The notes under the pieces were generated by a model. The model had not been told where the DNA came from, did not search any database, and saw nothing but the letters and a program-made list of their open reading frames with translations. 64,000 nucleotides of DNA. Origin: Xylaria sp. FL1777. Taxonomy: Eukaryota; Ascomycota; Sordariomycetes; Xylariales; Xylariaceae. Positions 12,485-23,946 of this stretch are shown in pieces. Location of the stretch: the NCBI GenBank assembly GCA_022578965.1, contig MU400709.1, forward strand, positions 1 to 64,000, in the 5' to 3' direction. The position numbers and the translations under genes are program-made. The number at the start of each line of letters is the position of its first letter. Within the stretch, counting starts at the first letter, position 1.

Positions 12485-12980
12485 CTTTTCTTCTTCTACT
12501 GTCGGTGCCTGAACCGAACTACTGCACGAGAAACTCTCTGGAATTGTGCAACCCAGCTTCCCAACTGTGGCGGATAGACGCTTGATTTAATCCAGTTGTA
12601 AACAGAGGCCCGTGAACAGGCAACAGCTGTAACAACAACGATCGAAACGATTAACCGAGCAGGGGAGGGATCAGGAAACGTAACCAACCAACATTGGCCA
12701 TGAAAACCCCCTAGTTACCTTAAGATTCGGTTAATACTCCATTGAAATAGGTACATAGCGTACACTACCATCCCAGATTAAGCTACGAGCGTATGTAGGG
12801 TGTTTTCATGGCCAACGGAGATGGGCTCAGGAAACGCTGCATTGAGGTCCTGCCAAGCCAATATATATTTCGCTTGCTTGAAATAGGAAGCCACAATACC
12901 AATTAAGTACCTAGTCGAACCATCGCCGAGAAGCTTGGCAGGGCTTAACGCTTAACTTATGAGTTAGTACGGCGTATTCT

Positions 12981-13090
12981 GGGGGGGGGGGGGGGGGGGG
13001 GGGGATGCAAAAATATGTTTTTTTAAAATTTTTTTATAAAAAAATTATATAATAAAAAAAAAAAAAAAAAATAATAAATNNNNNNNNNNG

Positions 13091-13143
<53 letters not shown>
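12981..13143. other. Assembly gap: poly-G, AT-run, 10 N, poly-C
   Basis: 24 consecutive G (12981-13004), an A/T-only stretch, ten N (13080-13089), then 53 consecutive C (13091-13143). This arrangement marks a scaffold join with unreliable contig ends. The true distance and order across it are unknown. Confidence 0.95.
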
Positions 13144-13145
<2 letters not shown>

Positions 13146-13789
13146 GGCTGCAATTCTGAGGTTTCAATTGATTTGTAACTATTATTATAGATATAACTAA
13201 CTACCTAAGTATCCTTTATTGTAACTAAAGCTCGGATAGTTATCAGGGTTGCCATGTGATTCGGTCTAGTGTTGCTGTTCGTTTGAACGTTCGATCACAT
13301 TCTCGGCTATACGCAGTATCTTCAAGTCGAATAAAAGCAGCTATGGAACTGCCTAATGATTTTGGTTCACGCCTCAATCCGATGCACTGTGTTGGCTTTG
13401 ATCACTACATCTATTGTGGCTCTTTTGCAGACCTGGTGTCTGAGGTTTTGGAACCCTCTATCTCAAAATAATCTGATATCAGACATCTATCTCTGCTCCC
13501 CGGGGTTCGAGCAAGACATTCTGCAGCACATCTCATATTGAACCTCGATCATGACATACAATACTCTATTCCCATGAGATTTGAGGGATCTTCGGAGTTC
13601 GAGGTATAACAAGGGCTGATGTCAGGGCTTGGAACTGAGTTGTTGACTCTCTATTCTGCATATAATAATCTGTTATGGCTGCAAAGGTCCATGCCTCCCA
13701 TCGGGGCTGTTGCCGAGCATGGTGGCTGTCCTTAGTCTATATACAATTGGTTCCGGGCTTCCTAACCTCCGTGGTCCGCCCATATGTCT

Positions 13790-13960
13790 CAGATTAGCGA
13801 GGGCTGAATAGCTTCACTTCTGGTACGCGAGACAGTCTCAATAAGTCTCAATTCAGCGCAGTACGGTCCCGGTGTCTCACCGAACTATGCATCCGGAGAT
13901 AGCACAAGGTGTTCAGCTGGTCCGATGCGTGTAACAAGGACCAACGGCTGAGAGGGATGG
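13790..13960 (+). repeat. Dispersed repeat, copy A
   Basis: Closely matches the reverse complement of about 52085-52257. The shared core runs through TCTCAGATTAGCGAGGGCTG, GACAGTCTCAATA and GTGTCTCACCGA, and continues more weakly to GTAACAAG. Several differences are C/T or G/A transitions. Probably a relic of the same transposable element as copy B. Confidence 0.75.
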
Positions 13961-16578
13961 GCAACGATCATGAGGCGCTGATGGAGCCCACGATATGGAA
14001 GGCATTGAGGTCGAAGGTAAGAAAATATTACTTTAATGCTTAATGTATTTGTTAATTCCTTGCTAACTTCACTGCCTTTAATCACGGGGAATGGTCCTAT
14101 GTACAAACAAATACTCGCGTCACGAAATTTGTTAGATAAGATGCTTTAGGGTCTGAAAATAGGAGTATTAATATAATCTCTGCCTTATAAAAATAGAACG
14201 TACTTGATTATGCATTTTTGCTATAACTTAAAGCCAATAGTACCACTTTGATTTATTTACCCTAGACTTGTTCTTTTATGCGATTAAGAACGTCTTATAC
14301 TTCGTAAAGATTGGGATTGCTATAGGCCTGTTTGGTACTGTATGTACGCACGTACCTAAGAAGTCGAATGTGAGCTACTACTTGAAGTCTTTAGAATTTT
14401 ACTGCGACAGGTTCAAGGCAAGTGAGGGGGGTTCTGGGTCTTATGCGAGTTTAGAAGCTTTGTGTTGCTAATGACAGTAGCTTTGGACCAATTATGCTTG
14501 TATACCACTGCTTACCTAAGGTAATCATTCAAATCACCTGGCGAAGCACACATAATTACAACTGCGTCTGGATATAAGGATATATGCGCTGTAGTTATTT
14601 CAATTGTTCAGGCATGTTTACAACTCTATGGCTCACCTGGCCCACTGAGGGTACAGAGTCAAACGCAGTTGGGTGCGTGTTAAAGTATTACGAAAAGGAC
14701 TATAGGGGTATAGAAGAAACATGTTGTATGAGTATGTAGTACTTTCAAGTGCCTCTAACCCTTTTGTCTCTAATACAAAGTAGAATGGCCGGATGCTCCC
14801 GCAAGCGTTAATATGTGCGGCGTAACGCATATAGCGCTTGATAGTGCGTATGTTAAATAATATTTAATCTAACTAGCTGCTTGCGAATCCGAACATCTCA
14901 TGTCTTCTTACCCTAATCTGTTGATACTATGTTCTAATGGGTATGAGTTATCATTTTATTATGGTATTTATCCCCAATATGGCAATACCAATTTCCATAT
15001 TATTAGCTGAGTGGCTTGTTAATGATCCGTTACCGTATTGTCGGGTTTGCTGCTTAGGCTCATCTGAAGCGCCATGTCATGAAATTAACTTCCATATGAG
15101 CTATTCCCTCAAGCTTGCAAACAAAGAATCTACTAATGCACCCCTTATCACCCTCACGATCCGTTGCCTATACTACGATTAGAACACGTTAGCTGATATC
15201 GCACTACTGCGTGTCATCCGTGCCGTAGAGCCTTGAGCGGTCAGAAAATACCTACATGTAGGCAAGAGTAAGAGGGTAAATTAATACCATTACCAACCTC
15301 TCTAGTCTTAACTTTAGTGAATCCTGACTATAGAAGACTAAGGCTTGCTTATATACCATGTCACAGTAGTAGTGTGACGTCGAAATCCGGACCGAAATTC
15401 ATGGTGCCTGCATGAGATGAAAGTGTCTATACTGTATCTGTATTAGGGACGGATGTATAGGCATCCGTTGTGAGGGATTTACACTAGTGTAAACGATCTT
15501 TTACAAATGCAATGCCATTACTGCGTAGATCAAAACCTAAGCGAATCCTGGGTTATTTCTTCCAACTTCTAGTATTGCAGGAAATGGAGAGGTAAGCTTC
15601 TATATCATTGTGTATAGGTATTCTAGAGTAACCTGGAATATCTAAGTGGTGTATATGGAGTTAAGTCACTATCGCGCTTAAAGAGTCCCGCACGGGTACA
15701 CTAGACAAAAAACACCGATCTAATTACACTAAGTGATAAACGGTAGCTTCGGAAGGGTTACTCTTACGCAAGCCTCCGCGTGTGCCGTTATGCTAGTTGC
15801 ATGCAGTGGGTATTAGGAAAAGAAGTCGCCGTCTTTTTAGTGACGCTGTGATGGTAGCGAGGTGGATTTCGATGCTGGAAAGAGCAATGGAGAGAAATTA
15901 TAGTGCATACTGCGTAGTCAGCTGTGCTATTTGAGGAGAGAGAAACCGCCCTACACACCTGCTGGGAAGGTCTAGACTACAAGCCTTACCGGATTCTCTT
16001 AGCTAGTTCCAACCCCGCCTGCTCTCCTCTGAAACAGGACACCGGTAGCGAGGCACTAGTAGAGAGTGGGCCGAATAAAAACCACCAAAATACAACGGAC
16101 CGCTTACATAAGTAGTAAACTCTACTATCTTATAAGCCAGCCTACCAAGGAAATAAAAAATAAAAAAAAGGCGGCTTTCATTATACAAACTAAAGATATC
16201 CTATTATACTACAGTAGTCTTATATCTTGAAGCGATATTATTTGGTTGTAAAGTTAGCCTTCGAAAGAGTTGACACTAAGCAAGTTTATAGTATTTATGT
16301 CGTTTTTGTTCGATCCCATCTGCACGAGTAAGGCGCATGCAACAAGGGTCTGGGCCGGCTACAAATACTACGAGATACTTTACGCCAGGTATTACGCTAG
16401 ACTAACCCCGTACTTTTAAGGTTCCGACCTGGTGCAGCTGAACAAATTCAACGTTTGCTGATATGTTGACGTTTTCTACTCAATACTCGTCTCTACGCTG
16501 CAAACGCTCGGGACCATGATCACGAATCACCAGCTATGATGGAGTGACAAGCTGTTTCCCTCGTCAGCGATCTTCGCC

Positions 16579-18143
16579 ATGGCCGAAACAGACACAGACT
16601 GGAGTCTGCTGGAGCACATTCCGGCATTACCCCCGCCGCCTGGTGTCCAGTCAGATTTCGATCATCCGAAAACGCGGGAAGAAGAGGCGAAGATAGTCGT
16701 TGGCCTGACGTACGCTTTAATGCTCTTGTTTCTGACGTTGCGTATCTACACTCGAATCAGGGTCACCAACTCGTTGGGTGTCGACGACCGTGAGTACCTA
16801 ACAGCACGTTGCATCCAATAACCAGGGGAACATGCTAATGTTCATATGTGAAAGACCTCTCTCTCGTTGCAGGAGTTAGTTTATCATGCAATGTCCTGGA
16901 CCGACAAATTCTAACGGGGGAACTTAGGCTAGTATCACCGCCTTTACGGGACTTTCTCTTTCATGTTAGTCGAAAGATGCTACGACTATCTCGTGGCCGT
17001 GCCCGTCGTACTGATTGTTTGCTAGTGTTTGGACACCCTCTCGGTCCACATCAATGGAACGTCCCTCTCAGCGACTTCGACACCAGTTTTTTAGGGGTAG
17101 GTAAAGTCTTACATTATCCCCTTAGTGGCCATTTTTAAGCTGGTTATAGGCGCAACTTTTCTTGCAAGACTAACATGTAATGCAGCGGACGCTTAGCTCG
17201 ATAGTCCTGTTCTCAGTTAGCTCGTTGTTCGTTAAGACTGCGCTGCTGAGCTTGTATCTCCGCGTCTTTGCCCCGAACAGAACTGCGAGGATTACGATCT
17301 GGGCAGGGGTTGTGACTATGGCGGTATTCTATACCATCTCGGTTATTATTAATATATGCTTTTGCGTTCCGCTCTCAATGGACACTCCAGTCCCGGACCA
17401 AGCCGCATGGGAAAAAAAACTGGAGGCTAGCACCTGTTCTCAACCTGTGTACAATCTCAACGCCGCAACGGGGTTATTCAATGTCTTGTCCGATCTTTAC
17501 GTCCTCATCATTCCTATTAGCATGGTTTACAGACTGCGGATCCCTCGAAATCGAAAATATGGAATTATAGGAATATTTCTCACGGGTCTACTGTATGGAC
17601 ATTAAGACCAGAGGACAAGATCTAGACTGACAATGTTTAGGGCGGTTATACTTTCAGCTACGAGTGCTGCGTATCGCTTTCGTCAATTGAAATCATACGA
17701 TTTCACGTGGGATTCTATTCCTAGCTATACTTTACGGTATCTTCGTCGTATTTCACTTTGCGCTCTTCATCGCTAATCATGTTGGCCACAGCGCTGCCGA
17801 GCTTAACATCGGTCTCATTTGTAGTTGCATGCCAGTTGTCTTCGTTATTTTCAAGAGGATTTTTAAATCCAGGCCCTGTAGCCGAGAAAAGAGAACTCCG
17901 ACACCACATATGCGTACTCCTAGTCATGCATATATAGCCGACCTTCCCGGAAGTGATCAAGCCCCCGGTACAGAGGAGAACCAGCTATCGAGTTCTACGA
18001 CTCCGAGTACAGTCATCAGTATGAAGACCCTCATTCGGCAATCTCGACAACATCAACCGGAAACTGGAGCCTCACGATCCACATACAGTGAGCTTGGGTC
18101 GATGGAATCGAACGATTTAGGGAATTTAAGAGACACTGGATGA
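16579..18143 (+). CDS. Rhodopsin-domain (Pth11-like/SAT4) integral membrane protein
   Basis: Exons are 16579-16789, 16855-17096, 17186-17592, 17641-17736 and 17792-18143. Phases agree, giving 435 residues. The family is a large set of fungal seven-helix proteins related to Pth11-like receptors, with mostly unknown ligands. The N-terminal half shows the proline-rich leader LPPPPGVQSDF and the first helix KIVVGLTYALMLLFLTLRIY followed by TRIRV. Then come GPHQWNVPLSDFD (typical loop) and helices with SLFVKTALLSLYLRVFAPNR, VFYTISVIINICFCV, LFNVLSDLYVLIIPISMVYR and ELNIGLICSCMPVVFVIFKR. A serine-rich cytoplasmic tail follows. The exon 2 stretch around residues 80-125 is a poor match to the family and less hydrophobic than expected, so a hidden intron or local decay is possible. 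Confidence 0.8.
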
Positions 18144-19740
18144 AAGCAAGGTCCTCAACTTATACGACATCGAAACAATTCCAGATGGTTCCACACCATT
18201 TCCCAGAATAATAGAATATGTCAGTAGGGCAGAATGTCGAACCCCCGGGACACCTGCTAGCCACTGATGTTTCTATACGAGCGTCTGCTCGGTTCCAACC
18301 GAAGATCAGCAATGGCTCATAGGGTAACAGCTATCCTGTATAACGATTGAATGGGAATTGTGGGTTCAGCCGTTCCTCAAGGGGCACTAAGGGGGTAAAT
18401 AAGCCTTGTCTGCTTGGAATAGGGTGTCCTCGGTACACGACTAGACCTTATGCGGACTCTAAGTTCGCCGGTCAAGAGATCATGTCTCAACTCGAGCCGT
18501 ACTATTGTTGAGCAAAGGATCCACCAATATCTACGCAAATAATTCTCCCCAGGCTTGCGGGACTGCGTGACGGGTACTGGTTGTCCCAGTCCAGGGGTGT
18601 GAATGTCCCTTGGCCGACTCTAGGGTGCTAGGAATCACCAACACTGAACCTAGCAGGGCTTGTACGATCTCATGGACCTTGAGCATTGCAAGCCACTACC
18701 CAGCACCTAAGACCATGGTACCATTCCAGTTTACCATTCCAGTTGATAGGCGAAAGTGGTGCATAAAATGGGTTGGCTCAGAAATATTTATTTAGCCCCT
18801 ATATACGACGTGTAAACATGACATAGGCGCTGGTATACTCGCTGGGCGGCACAGTCCATGAGCCATGAGCCACAGCTATGGGCTACGACATATACAGAAT
18901 GGCAGATGAGAACTAGATAGAAGGAAAATGGAGTGTGGATGAACGAGTGAATGAAGAATACGTGATGCGCCTAGTAAAACTATGCGTAAATTTTCAATGC
19001 TTGGTTTCTTTACCCCTATTAGAGCTAAAGGTTAAGTGCCGAACGAACTATATACATGCTGGCTACTCTCATCCTATTGCGTCATTCTTAGGCATAATAG
19101 GCATAATAGTTTATTTCAACCTCTGAGGATGAAATCGCGATCTTGGCATGGGCATCTTACCGACCACAGTAGCCATCTACATATCTACGTCACGACGCAA
19201 TACTTGCGTAACTGCTGACTCGGTACGTGTACGTTAAAAACGGAATGACGGGGTTTCTTACATAATAATATAGGTACGTCCAATGAGATTGAAGGCAGGT
19301 AGCACATAATGCTCGATATTGATAATAGGCCGGGGAAGCATCCGAAGAAAAAACTCCCAATACTGCGAACCTCATGAACTCTATCATTTCAAATAATGAC
19401 TAGATAGCGATATGGAATAGCAAAAATGAATAAAATTTAAGAATACATAAATTAAAATGAACCAATTTTAGTAGTACTTTTCTTCTTCTTTTTACGTATT
19501 TGTTTGCTTAATTTTTGAAGTGGTAAAGTCCAGGTGGTTTGTAATACCTATTTGGGTCGTTTCTTTTTCGCGATTGGCTTATTGTAAGCTTACGTAAAAA
19601 TCTCCGATACCCCACTTTTAAGTCGATGTATCGAGTCAGTAAGTAGTCGACGGGATAGACTACTTGTCTAGATGTAGTATAACACGCAAACAAGTTCACT
19701 TCCCCGCAAACGAACAACCGAACAGACATACAGACTAAAA
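18144..19740. other. Spacer
   Basis: 1.6 kb with only short frames and no recognisable coding or RNA gene. The AT content rises towards 19.4 kb, upstream of the SRPBCC gene. Confidence 0.45.
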
Positions 19741-20421
19741 ATGTCAATAGCGCCCCCGGACCTCCCCAAGGGAGCCCAGAGCGTGCCGCCAATCCCAGTG
19801 CCGACCTTCGGCGCAGGCGGCGTCTTCACCGTGGCGTGCACCACGGAGATCGCAGGGCCCGCCCTCGCTTGTCTGGAGAAGGTGCTGGACCTCCCGCGCT
19901 ACGACACATGGAACACCTTCGTACCGCGCGCCTCGGTCACCAGTCCCGCCCCGGATAACGCCGAGGACGCCGCGCTAGCGCCCGAGGTCAAGGCCCTGGC
20001 GTCGCGGCCGGGGTTCGCGGCGCGCGGCGCCAAGATCCGCTTCGACGCCGTCATGCGTCCGGGGGGCCCGCCGCGTGCCGTCGACCTCGAGGTCACGTTC
20101 CTCGAGGCCTTCGCCGATAACGATGAGCACGGGAACCGCCGCACCGGGTACCGCGTTGTCTGGAAGGCGGCTGGCATGCCGCATTTCCTGCTCCATTCGG
20201 AGCGCGTGCAGGAGTTTCGCGAGAGCGTGGGTGACGATGGCGCCGTCGTCACGCGCTATGCTACCTGGGAGACCTTCGGCGGCTGCTTGGGATATGTCCT
20301 GCCGCGGGCGCAGATCGAGAGTGGCTTTGCGAGGTGGGCGGATGGGTTGAAGAAAATTATTGAGGAGGAGGAGGAGGAGGAGGAGGAGGAGGAGGAGGCG
20401 GCTGCGGCGGCGGCCAAGTAA
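19741..20421 (+). CDS. SRPBCC-superfamily (polyketide-cyclase-like) protein
   Basis: Intronless, GC-rich, 226 residues. The fold family binds hydrophobic ligands in a helix-grip cavity, and fungal members of this type are mostly uncharacterised. Seen: GGVFTVACTTEIAGPALACL and LPRYDTWNTFVPRASV near the N-terminus (the typical domain start with a helix then a WN strand), KIRFDAVM, GYRVVWKAAGMPHFLLHSER, and WETFGGCLGY near the end. The last 22 residues are a run of glutamates followed by alanines, encoded by a GAG and GCG trinucleotide repeat (about 20361-20415). This is probably a length-variable tail. There is no signal peptide. The start is the first ATG of the frame, in a sharply GC-rich block that contrasts with the AT-rich spacer before it. 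Confidence 0.75.
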   Translation: MSIAPPDLPKGAQSVPPIPVPTFGAGGVFTVACTTEIAGPALACLEKVLDLPRYDTWNTFVPRASVTSPAPDNAEDAALAPEVKALASRPGFAARGAKIRFDAVMRPGGPPRAVDLEVTFLEAFADNDEHGNRRTGYRVVWKAAGMPHFLLHSERVQEFRESVGDDGAVVTRYATWETFGGCLGYVLPRAQIESGFARWADGLKKIIEEEEEEEEEEEEAAAAAAK

Positions 20422-21277
20422 TTTAGTTCATGGCCGCACGGAGGAATACGAACGAACAAATAAACAAAGTCCCAGAGAAGTCGTCTTTGGTTTTCAATCC
20501 GGCCTAGGTTGCTCCGTCTTCGCAGGACTTGTCTATTTGTCGCGTTGACCGTCTTATATCGCGAACCACCCCAGCTACAAACAATAGGCGAACCGATGAA
20601 AGGGGTGAAGATGAATGTCACTGTTTTGGTTGTACGATTATATCTATGTAATTTAATAGTCCTTCCTACATGCTATGCTTGCGAGATTGAACTTGACGGA
20701 CCATCACAGAAGGTGGCTCAATTGTCAGGGGATAGCAGAGTGATGAACCTCTGTTGTGGTTAATCTAGCTTTAAGGTATGTTGTATTATATTTCCTTAAA
20801 AGCTTCCAAAATTCCTGTTTACATGATGCATTAACAATAGTAAGGAAAGAAAAAAAAAGGGAAAAAAAAAACTGTCTGTAGATTCATAATGAACTCTAAA
20901 ACGCTTTCCTTACAATCGGAACATAAACAGCACGACAGGGTATTCCACTTAAAAATCCAACCCAAACACCATTACGAACAACCAAAACCTCGCGTCAGGC
21001 ACCTACCCTGACGTGTCTGGGTTAGATGTTCTGCATGATCAGTAATTGACGTCGTCTTGCCTCGCACCTCGCACCTCGCACCTCGCACCTTACTCGGCCT
21101 TCGCCCCTCCACAGCTACACTCCATATACCGAGCGATTAGCCCGGCCATCGTTTGCCTTCACTCACTCACCATGGCAAACGGGCCCGACTTCATCGACCT
21201 AAGAACAGACTCTCTTCCAACTCGGCCACCGTCACGTATACACGCACGCACGCACGCTCGTCTCGCGTAATTCACCG
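20422..21277. other. Spacer between convergent genes
   Basis: Holds the 3' regions of the SRPBCC and HET genes, an A-rich run near 20850, four tandem GCACCTC units at 21065-21090 and a CACG microsatellite near 21240. I see no gene. Confidence 0.45.
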
Positions 21278-22087
21278 CTAACACCGCGCCGCCCACCGCA
21301 GAGAACCAAGCCGTTCGCGCAAGAGATTCAGCCCGCCGCCGTGGCCCAGGATGCGCCTCGTCTCCTCCGTGAGGCCGAGCTCCCAGTGCTCGACGAACCA
21401 CCACTGGTCGAGGGCGAAGCGCAGCGTCTCCCACGCGAGCGCGTGGCGGTCCCAGTGGAGCGTGGCGCGCCGCAGCGCCGCCTGCACCGTCCAGGCGGCG
21501 GCGTCCCACCACCACGGGCACTCGAGGACGCCGATGGAGCGGATGGCGCCCGCGCACGCCCGCGCCGCGGCCGCCGACCCCATGCACGCGGGCGGCGCGC
21601 GGTCCGCCGTCTCGCGCGAGAAGTGGTACTCGCCCTCGAGCCACCGGAGGAAGTCCACGGCGGCCGCGGCGTCGGCGCGCGGGATGTCCTCGCGCACATC
21701 GCCCAGCCAGATCAGGCAGCCGGCGCAGTGCGGCACCACGACGTCCACGAAGTACCGGCTGGGCGGGAGCAGCAGCAGTAGCGCGTCTTCTCCGGCGGCG
21801 TCCGGGTCCGCGCAGAGCTGGTCGATCCAGAGGGCCCTGGGTTCGCGGCGGCGGCGGAACCGACGCAGGGCCGCGTGGAGAGTCCTCGTGACCTCGATCG
21901 TGCGGCCCGAGACGTCGATCGGTAGTAGATCCGCCGAGTCGTTGCCGCGGGCGTACGACACGGCCTCGTATTTCGGCCCATCGCTGAGCGACGCGGTGCG
22001 GATCTCGCAGCGGATCTCGGCGCTCTCGTCGTCGCTGGGCAGGATGTCGAGGATGCGGATATGCATTTCGCTAGCGAGGGGCTTCAT
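21278..22087 (-). CDS. HET-domain protein (short, divergent)
   Basis: Single exon, 269 residues, very GC-rich. HET domains act in heterokaryon incompatibility, triggering cell death when non-self is detected. The visible motifs are the first block KYEAVSYARGN (usual form ALSYxWG) and the second block ALWIDQLCADPDA (usual form LWIDxLCINQ). CLIWLGDVRED then corresponds to the conserved V-x-x-WLG element. The usual helix between blocks two and three (E+x+QVxxMxxIY) is replaced by a hydrophobic leucine run (DALLLLLPPSRYF). It ends soon after the domain with no C-terminal effector or sensor. It could be a reduced functional member or a decayed one with an intact frame. Confidence 0.75.
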   Translation of the reverse strand: MKPLASEMHIRILDILPSDDESAEIRCEIRTASLSDGPKYEAVSYARGNDSADLLPIDVSGRTIEVTRTLHAALRRFRRRREPRALWIDQLCADPDAAGEDALLLLLPPSRYFVDVVVPHCAGCLIWLGDVREDIPRADAAAAVDFLRWLEGEYHFSRETADRAPPACMGSAAAARACAGAIRSIGVLECPWWWDAAAWTVQAALRRATLHWDRHALAWETLRFALDQWWFVEHWELGLTEETRRILGHGGGLNLLRERLGSLRWAARC

Positions 22088-23178
22088 CTCGTCGATTCGG
22101 GCATTGACAAACGAATACGCATTGTGAAAAAAAGGAAAGAGAGAAAGAGAACAAGAAAGAAAGAATGAATGAATGAAAGAAGAGCAATAAAAAGTAAAGA
22201 CGGGAACTCCGTGTCGCCTTTTGGCGATGAGAAGCCTAAGAGCTCGCCTGCCTGCCTGCCTGCCTGACTGCTTCAGATATTCCTGGACGAGTCACGGCCA
22301 AGGCTCCCGAATTTCCTGCCTATTGGCCCCCCCCCCCCCCCTTCGAATACACTGCCCCCTTCCTTCATGTCAGCGTCGTCACCGTAGGCTATCTTGATGC
22401 TACCTCGTGAGAATACGATGTGCCAGACATAGGGCTATATGGTCGGTTATTGGTCGAAGTCGTACGCGGGTTTGGAATGGAAGGGTGCCTTACAATGTTA
22501 ACTTTGTCAGAATGGGCGGAGAATGTCCTGCCTTGGGGTAGATAGGATATGCTTAATATATTTATCCTAACTAAACCATGTTGAACCTAAATAATACGAC
22601 GATATAGGAAGCAGCAACACGACTTCGGTTTAGCTTGGCGTGTGAGAATTCCTAGGAGTGAGAATCTTACTTACCTACCTTGTTGTATGGAACAGTTGTA
22701 TTTGTCTTATTCGTCGGGTATGACTAATGATATAGCGGAGCCCGTCTTATAGTGGACTAGGAGACAAAGTAACATGGGGGCGGTTAAACGGTGAAGGGTA
22801 GGTCATAAGTTGTTGATGATGTGGAAGAAGGAATCGGAAGTTCCAATGGTTATGAACAAATGTCTGGTTTTTCGAGATATACATGGTATTTCACCCCGGG
22901 AAAGGGTAAAAATAGGACTGAAAAGCCAAATAATATATCATACATGAGAGGAGTTAATGAACGTTGGTGCGATATCCTTGCGCTCGCATCGGCTGGAGTA
23001 TCGCGAATCGTCGCGAAGCAATGTCAAAATTGCCTCGTTGAAGTCCATGTGCCTTGCCCTTCTCCGATATCGTTTTCCATTCCCATATGAAAATGTGACC
23101 CAACGCCTTGCTGAACCGCACGTGAAAAGTGAACATACACTACAAAGACATGCTGAAGTGGCCATGCCGGAGGCGGGA
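22088..23178. other. Spacer
   Basis: Contains an A/G-rich tract just upstream of the HET gene (22126-22200), a CCTG microsatellite (22246-22265), a poly-C run (22327-22342) and the 3' flank of the PRELI gene. No gene is supported. Confidence 0.45.
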
Positions 23179-23946
23179 TCACTGGTCGAACATGGCCTTT
23201 CCCTCCCGGCGCCTCAGCTCTCTCAATACAGAGACAACTCCGTTATTTCGCAACCGCTCGAGCACTATTCCCATGCCATCTCGAGACTTGATGAGCTGAT
23301 CGTCAGTCTTGTTCGACGCGATTGACTCAATACTTCGTTGGATACGATTAGCACCCCACCCCGAGATCCAGCTGCCTAGACGTCGTGGCCCGGGCTCATC
23401 TAGGGTTTCCACCGAGTCCACAGGCGCACGGTCATGTTTCTTGTTACCCAGCGACGACCGGTAGGAAAAGGTAGTCGTCACAAAAGTGTTCGGGGAGAGT
23501 GGACGAGGAACACTGAGGGCGGTAGTATTGGAAGGAGAACCGGCAGGGACTGAGCCATCTGGTGGTGAGCTCGAATAGTGTTGTTCCTCCACGACACTCA
23601 ACACACCCGTAAAATTCAGGTTCCGGCTCTCTGTCTTCATCCAGCCCTCCTTCATGTCTACCACGCTGGTCTCGAGAACATAGCTAGACTTGTCCCCTCC
23701 TCCACCAGTGACGCTGGTGGGCAGCAGCTTGACGACGGCCGAGGGCATGCGCGACTTCTTCAGGTGAATACGCGTGGTGTGTAGGCGACCGGTGGCGGGA
23801 TCAACATGGGACGAGATGGTGTCGGTCGAGAGAACATGGCTGGAGAAGGGGTTTAATTGCGGAGAATAGTAGCGGAGGAAGAAGGCGAGCGTGACAGTCG
23901 GGAAAGGGTGAGAGTAGGTGTGGTTGGTTGTGCGTGTAAGAACCAT
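23179..23946 (-). CDS. PRELI/MSF1-family mitochondrial lipid-transfer protein (UPS-like)
   Basis: Single exon, 255 residues from the ATG at 23946. The family (yeast Ups1-3, human PRELI/SLMO) works in the mitochondrial intermembrane space with Mdm35, shuttling phosphatidic acid or phosphatidylserine. Seen: the N-terminal HTYSHPFPTVTLAFFLRYYSP strand and helix, VDPATGRLHTTRIHLKKSRMP, SSYVLETSVVDMKEG and SRNLNFTGVLSVVEEQHYS, all typical of the PRELI/MSF1 domain. The C-terminal extension, rich in Ser and Pro then basic, replaces the short helix of the yeast proteins. The SRNLNFTGVLSVVE segment fits Ups2/3 better than Ups1, but this is a weak call. An in-frame GTG ten codons upstream was not used. 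Confidence 0.85.
   Translation of the reverse strand: MVLTRTTNHTYSHPFPTVTLAFFLRYYSPQLNPFSSHVLSTDTISSHVDPATGRLHTTRIHLKKSRMPSAVVKLLPTSVTGGGGDKSSYVLETSVVDMKEGWMKTESRNLNFTGVLSVVEEQHYSSSPPDGSVPAGSPSNTTALSVPRPLSPNTFVTTTFSYRSSLGNKKHDRAPVDSVETLDEPGPRRLGSWISGWGANRIQRSIESIASNKTDDQLIKSRDGMGIVLERLRNNGVVSVLRELRRREGKAMFDQ

Larger units (their letters stand above)
12485..16578. other. Gene-poor, AT-rich region around an assembly gap
   Basis: About 4 kb with no supportable gene. It includes the gap composite (12981-13143), a dispersed repeat relative (about 13790-13960) and a long stretch (14.1-16.5 kb) of AT-rich, TpA-rich sequence with short frames only. It looks like transposon-derived DNA eroded by mutation (RIP is the usual cause in these fungi). 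This is inferred from composition by eye. Confidence 0.5.

Noticed and set aside
21065..21090. Four tandem GCACCTC units
   Set aside because: Too short for a CRISPR-like or functional array; a simple microsatellite.
21351..22127. 258-codon plus-strand frame
   Set aside because: Antisense shadow of the GC-rich HET gene.
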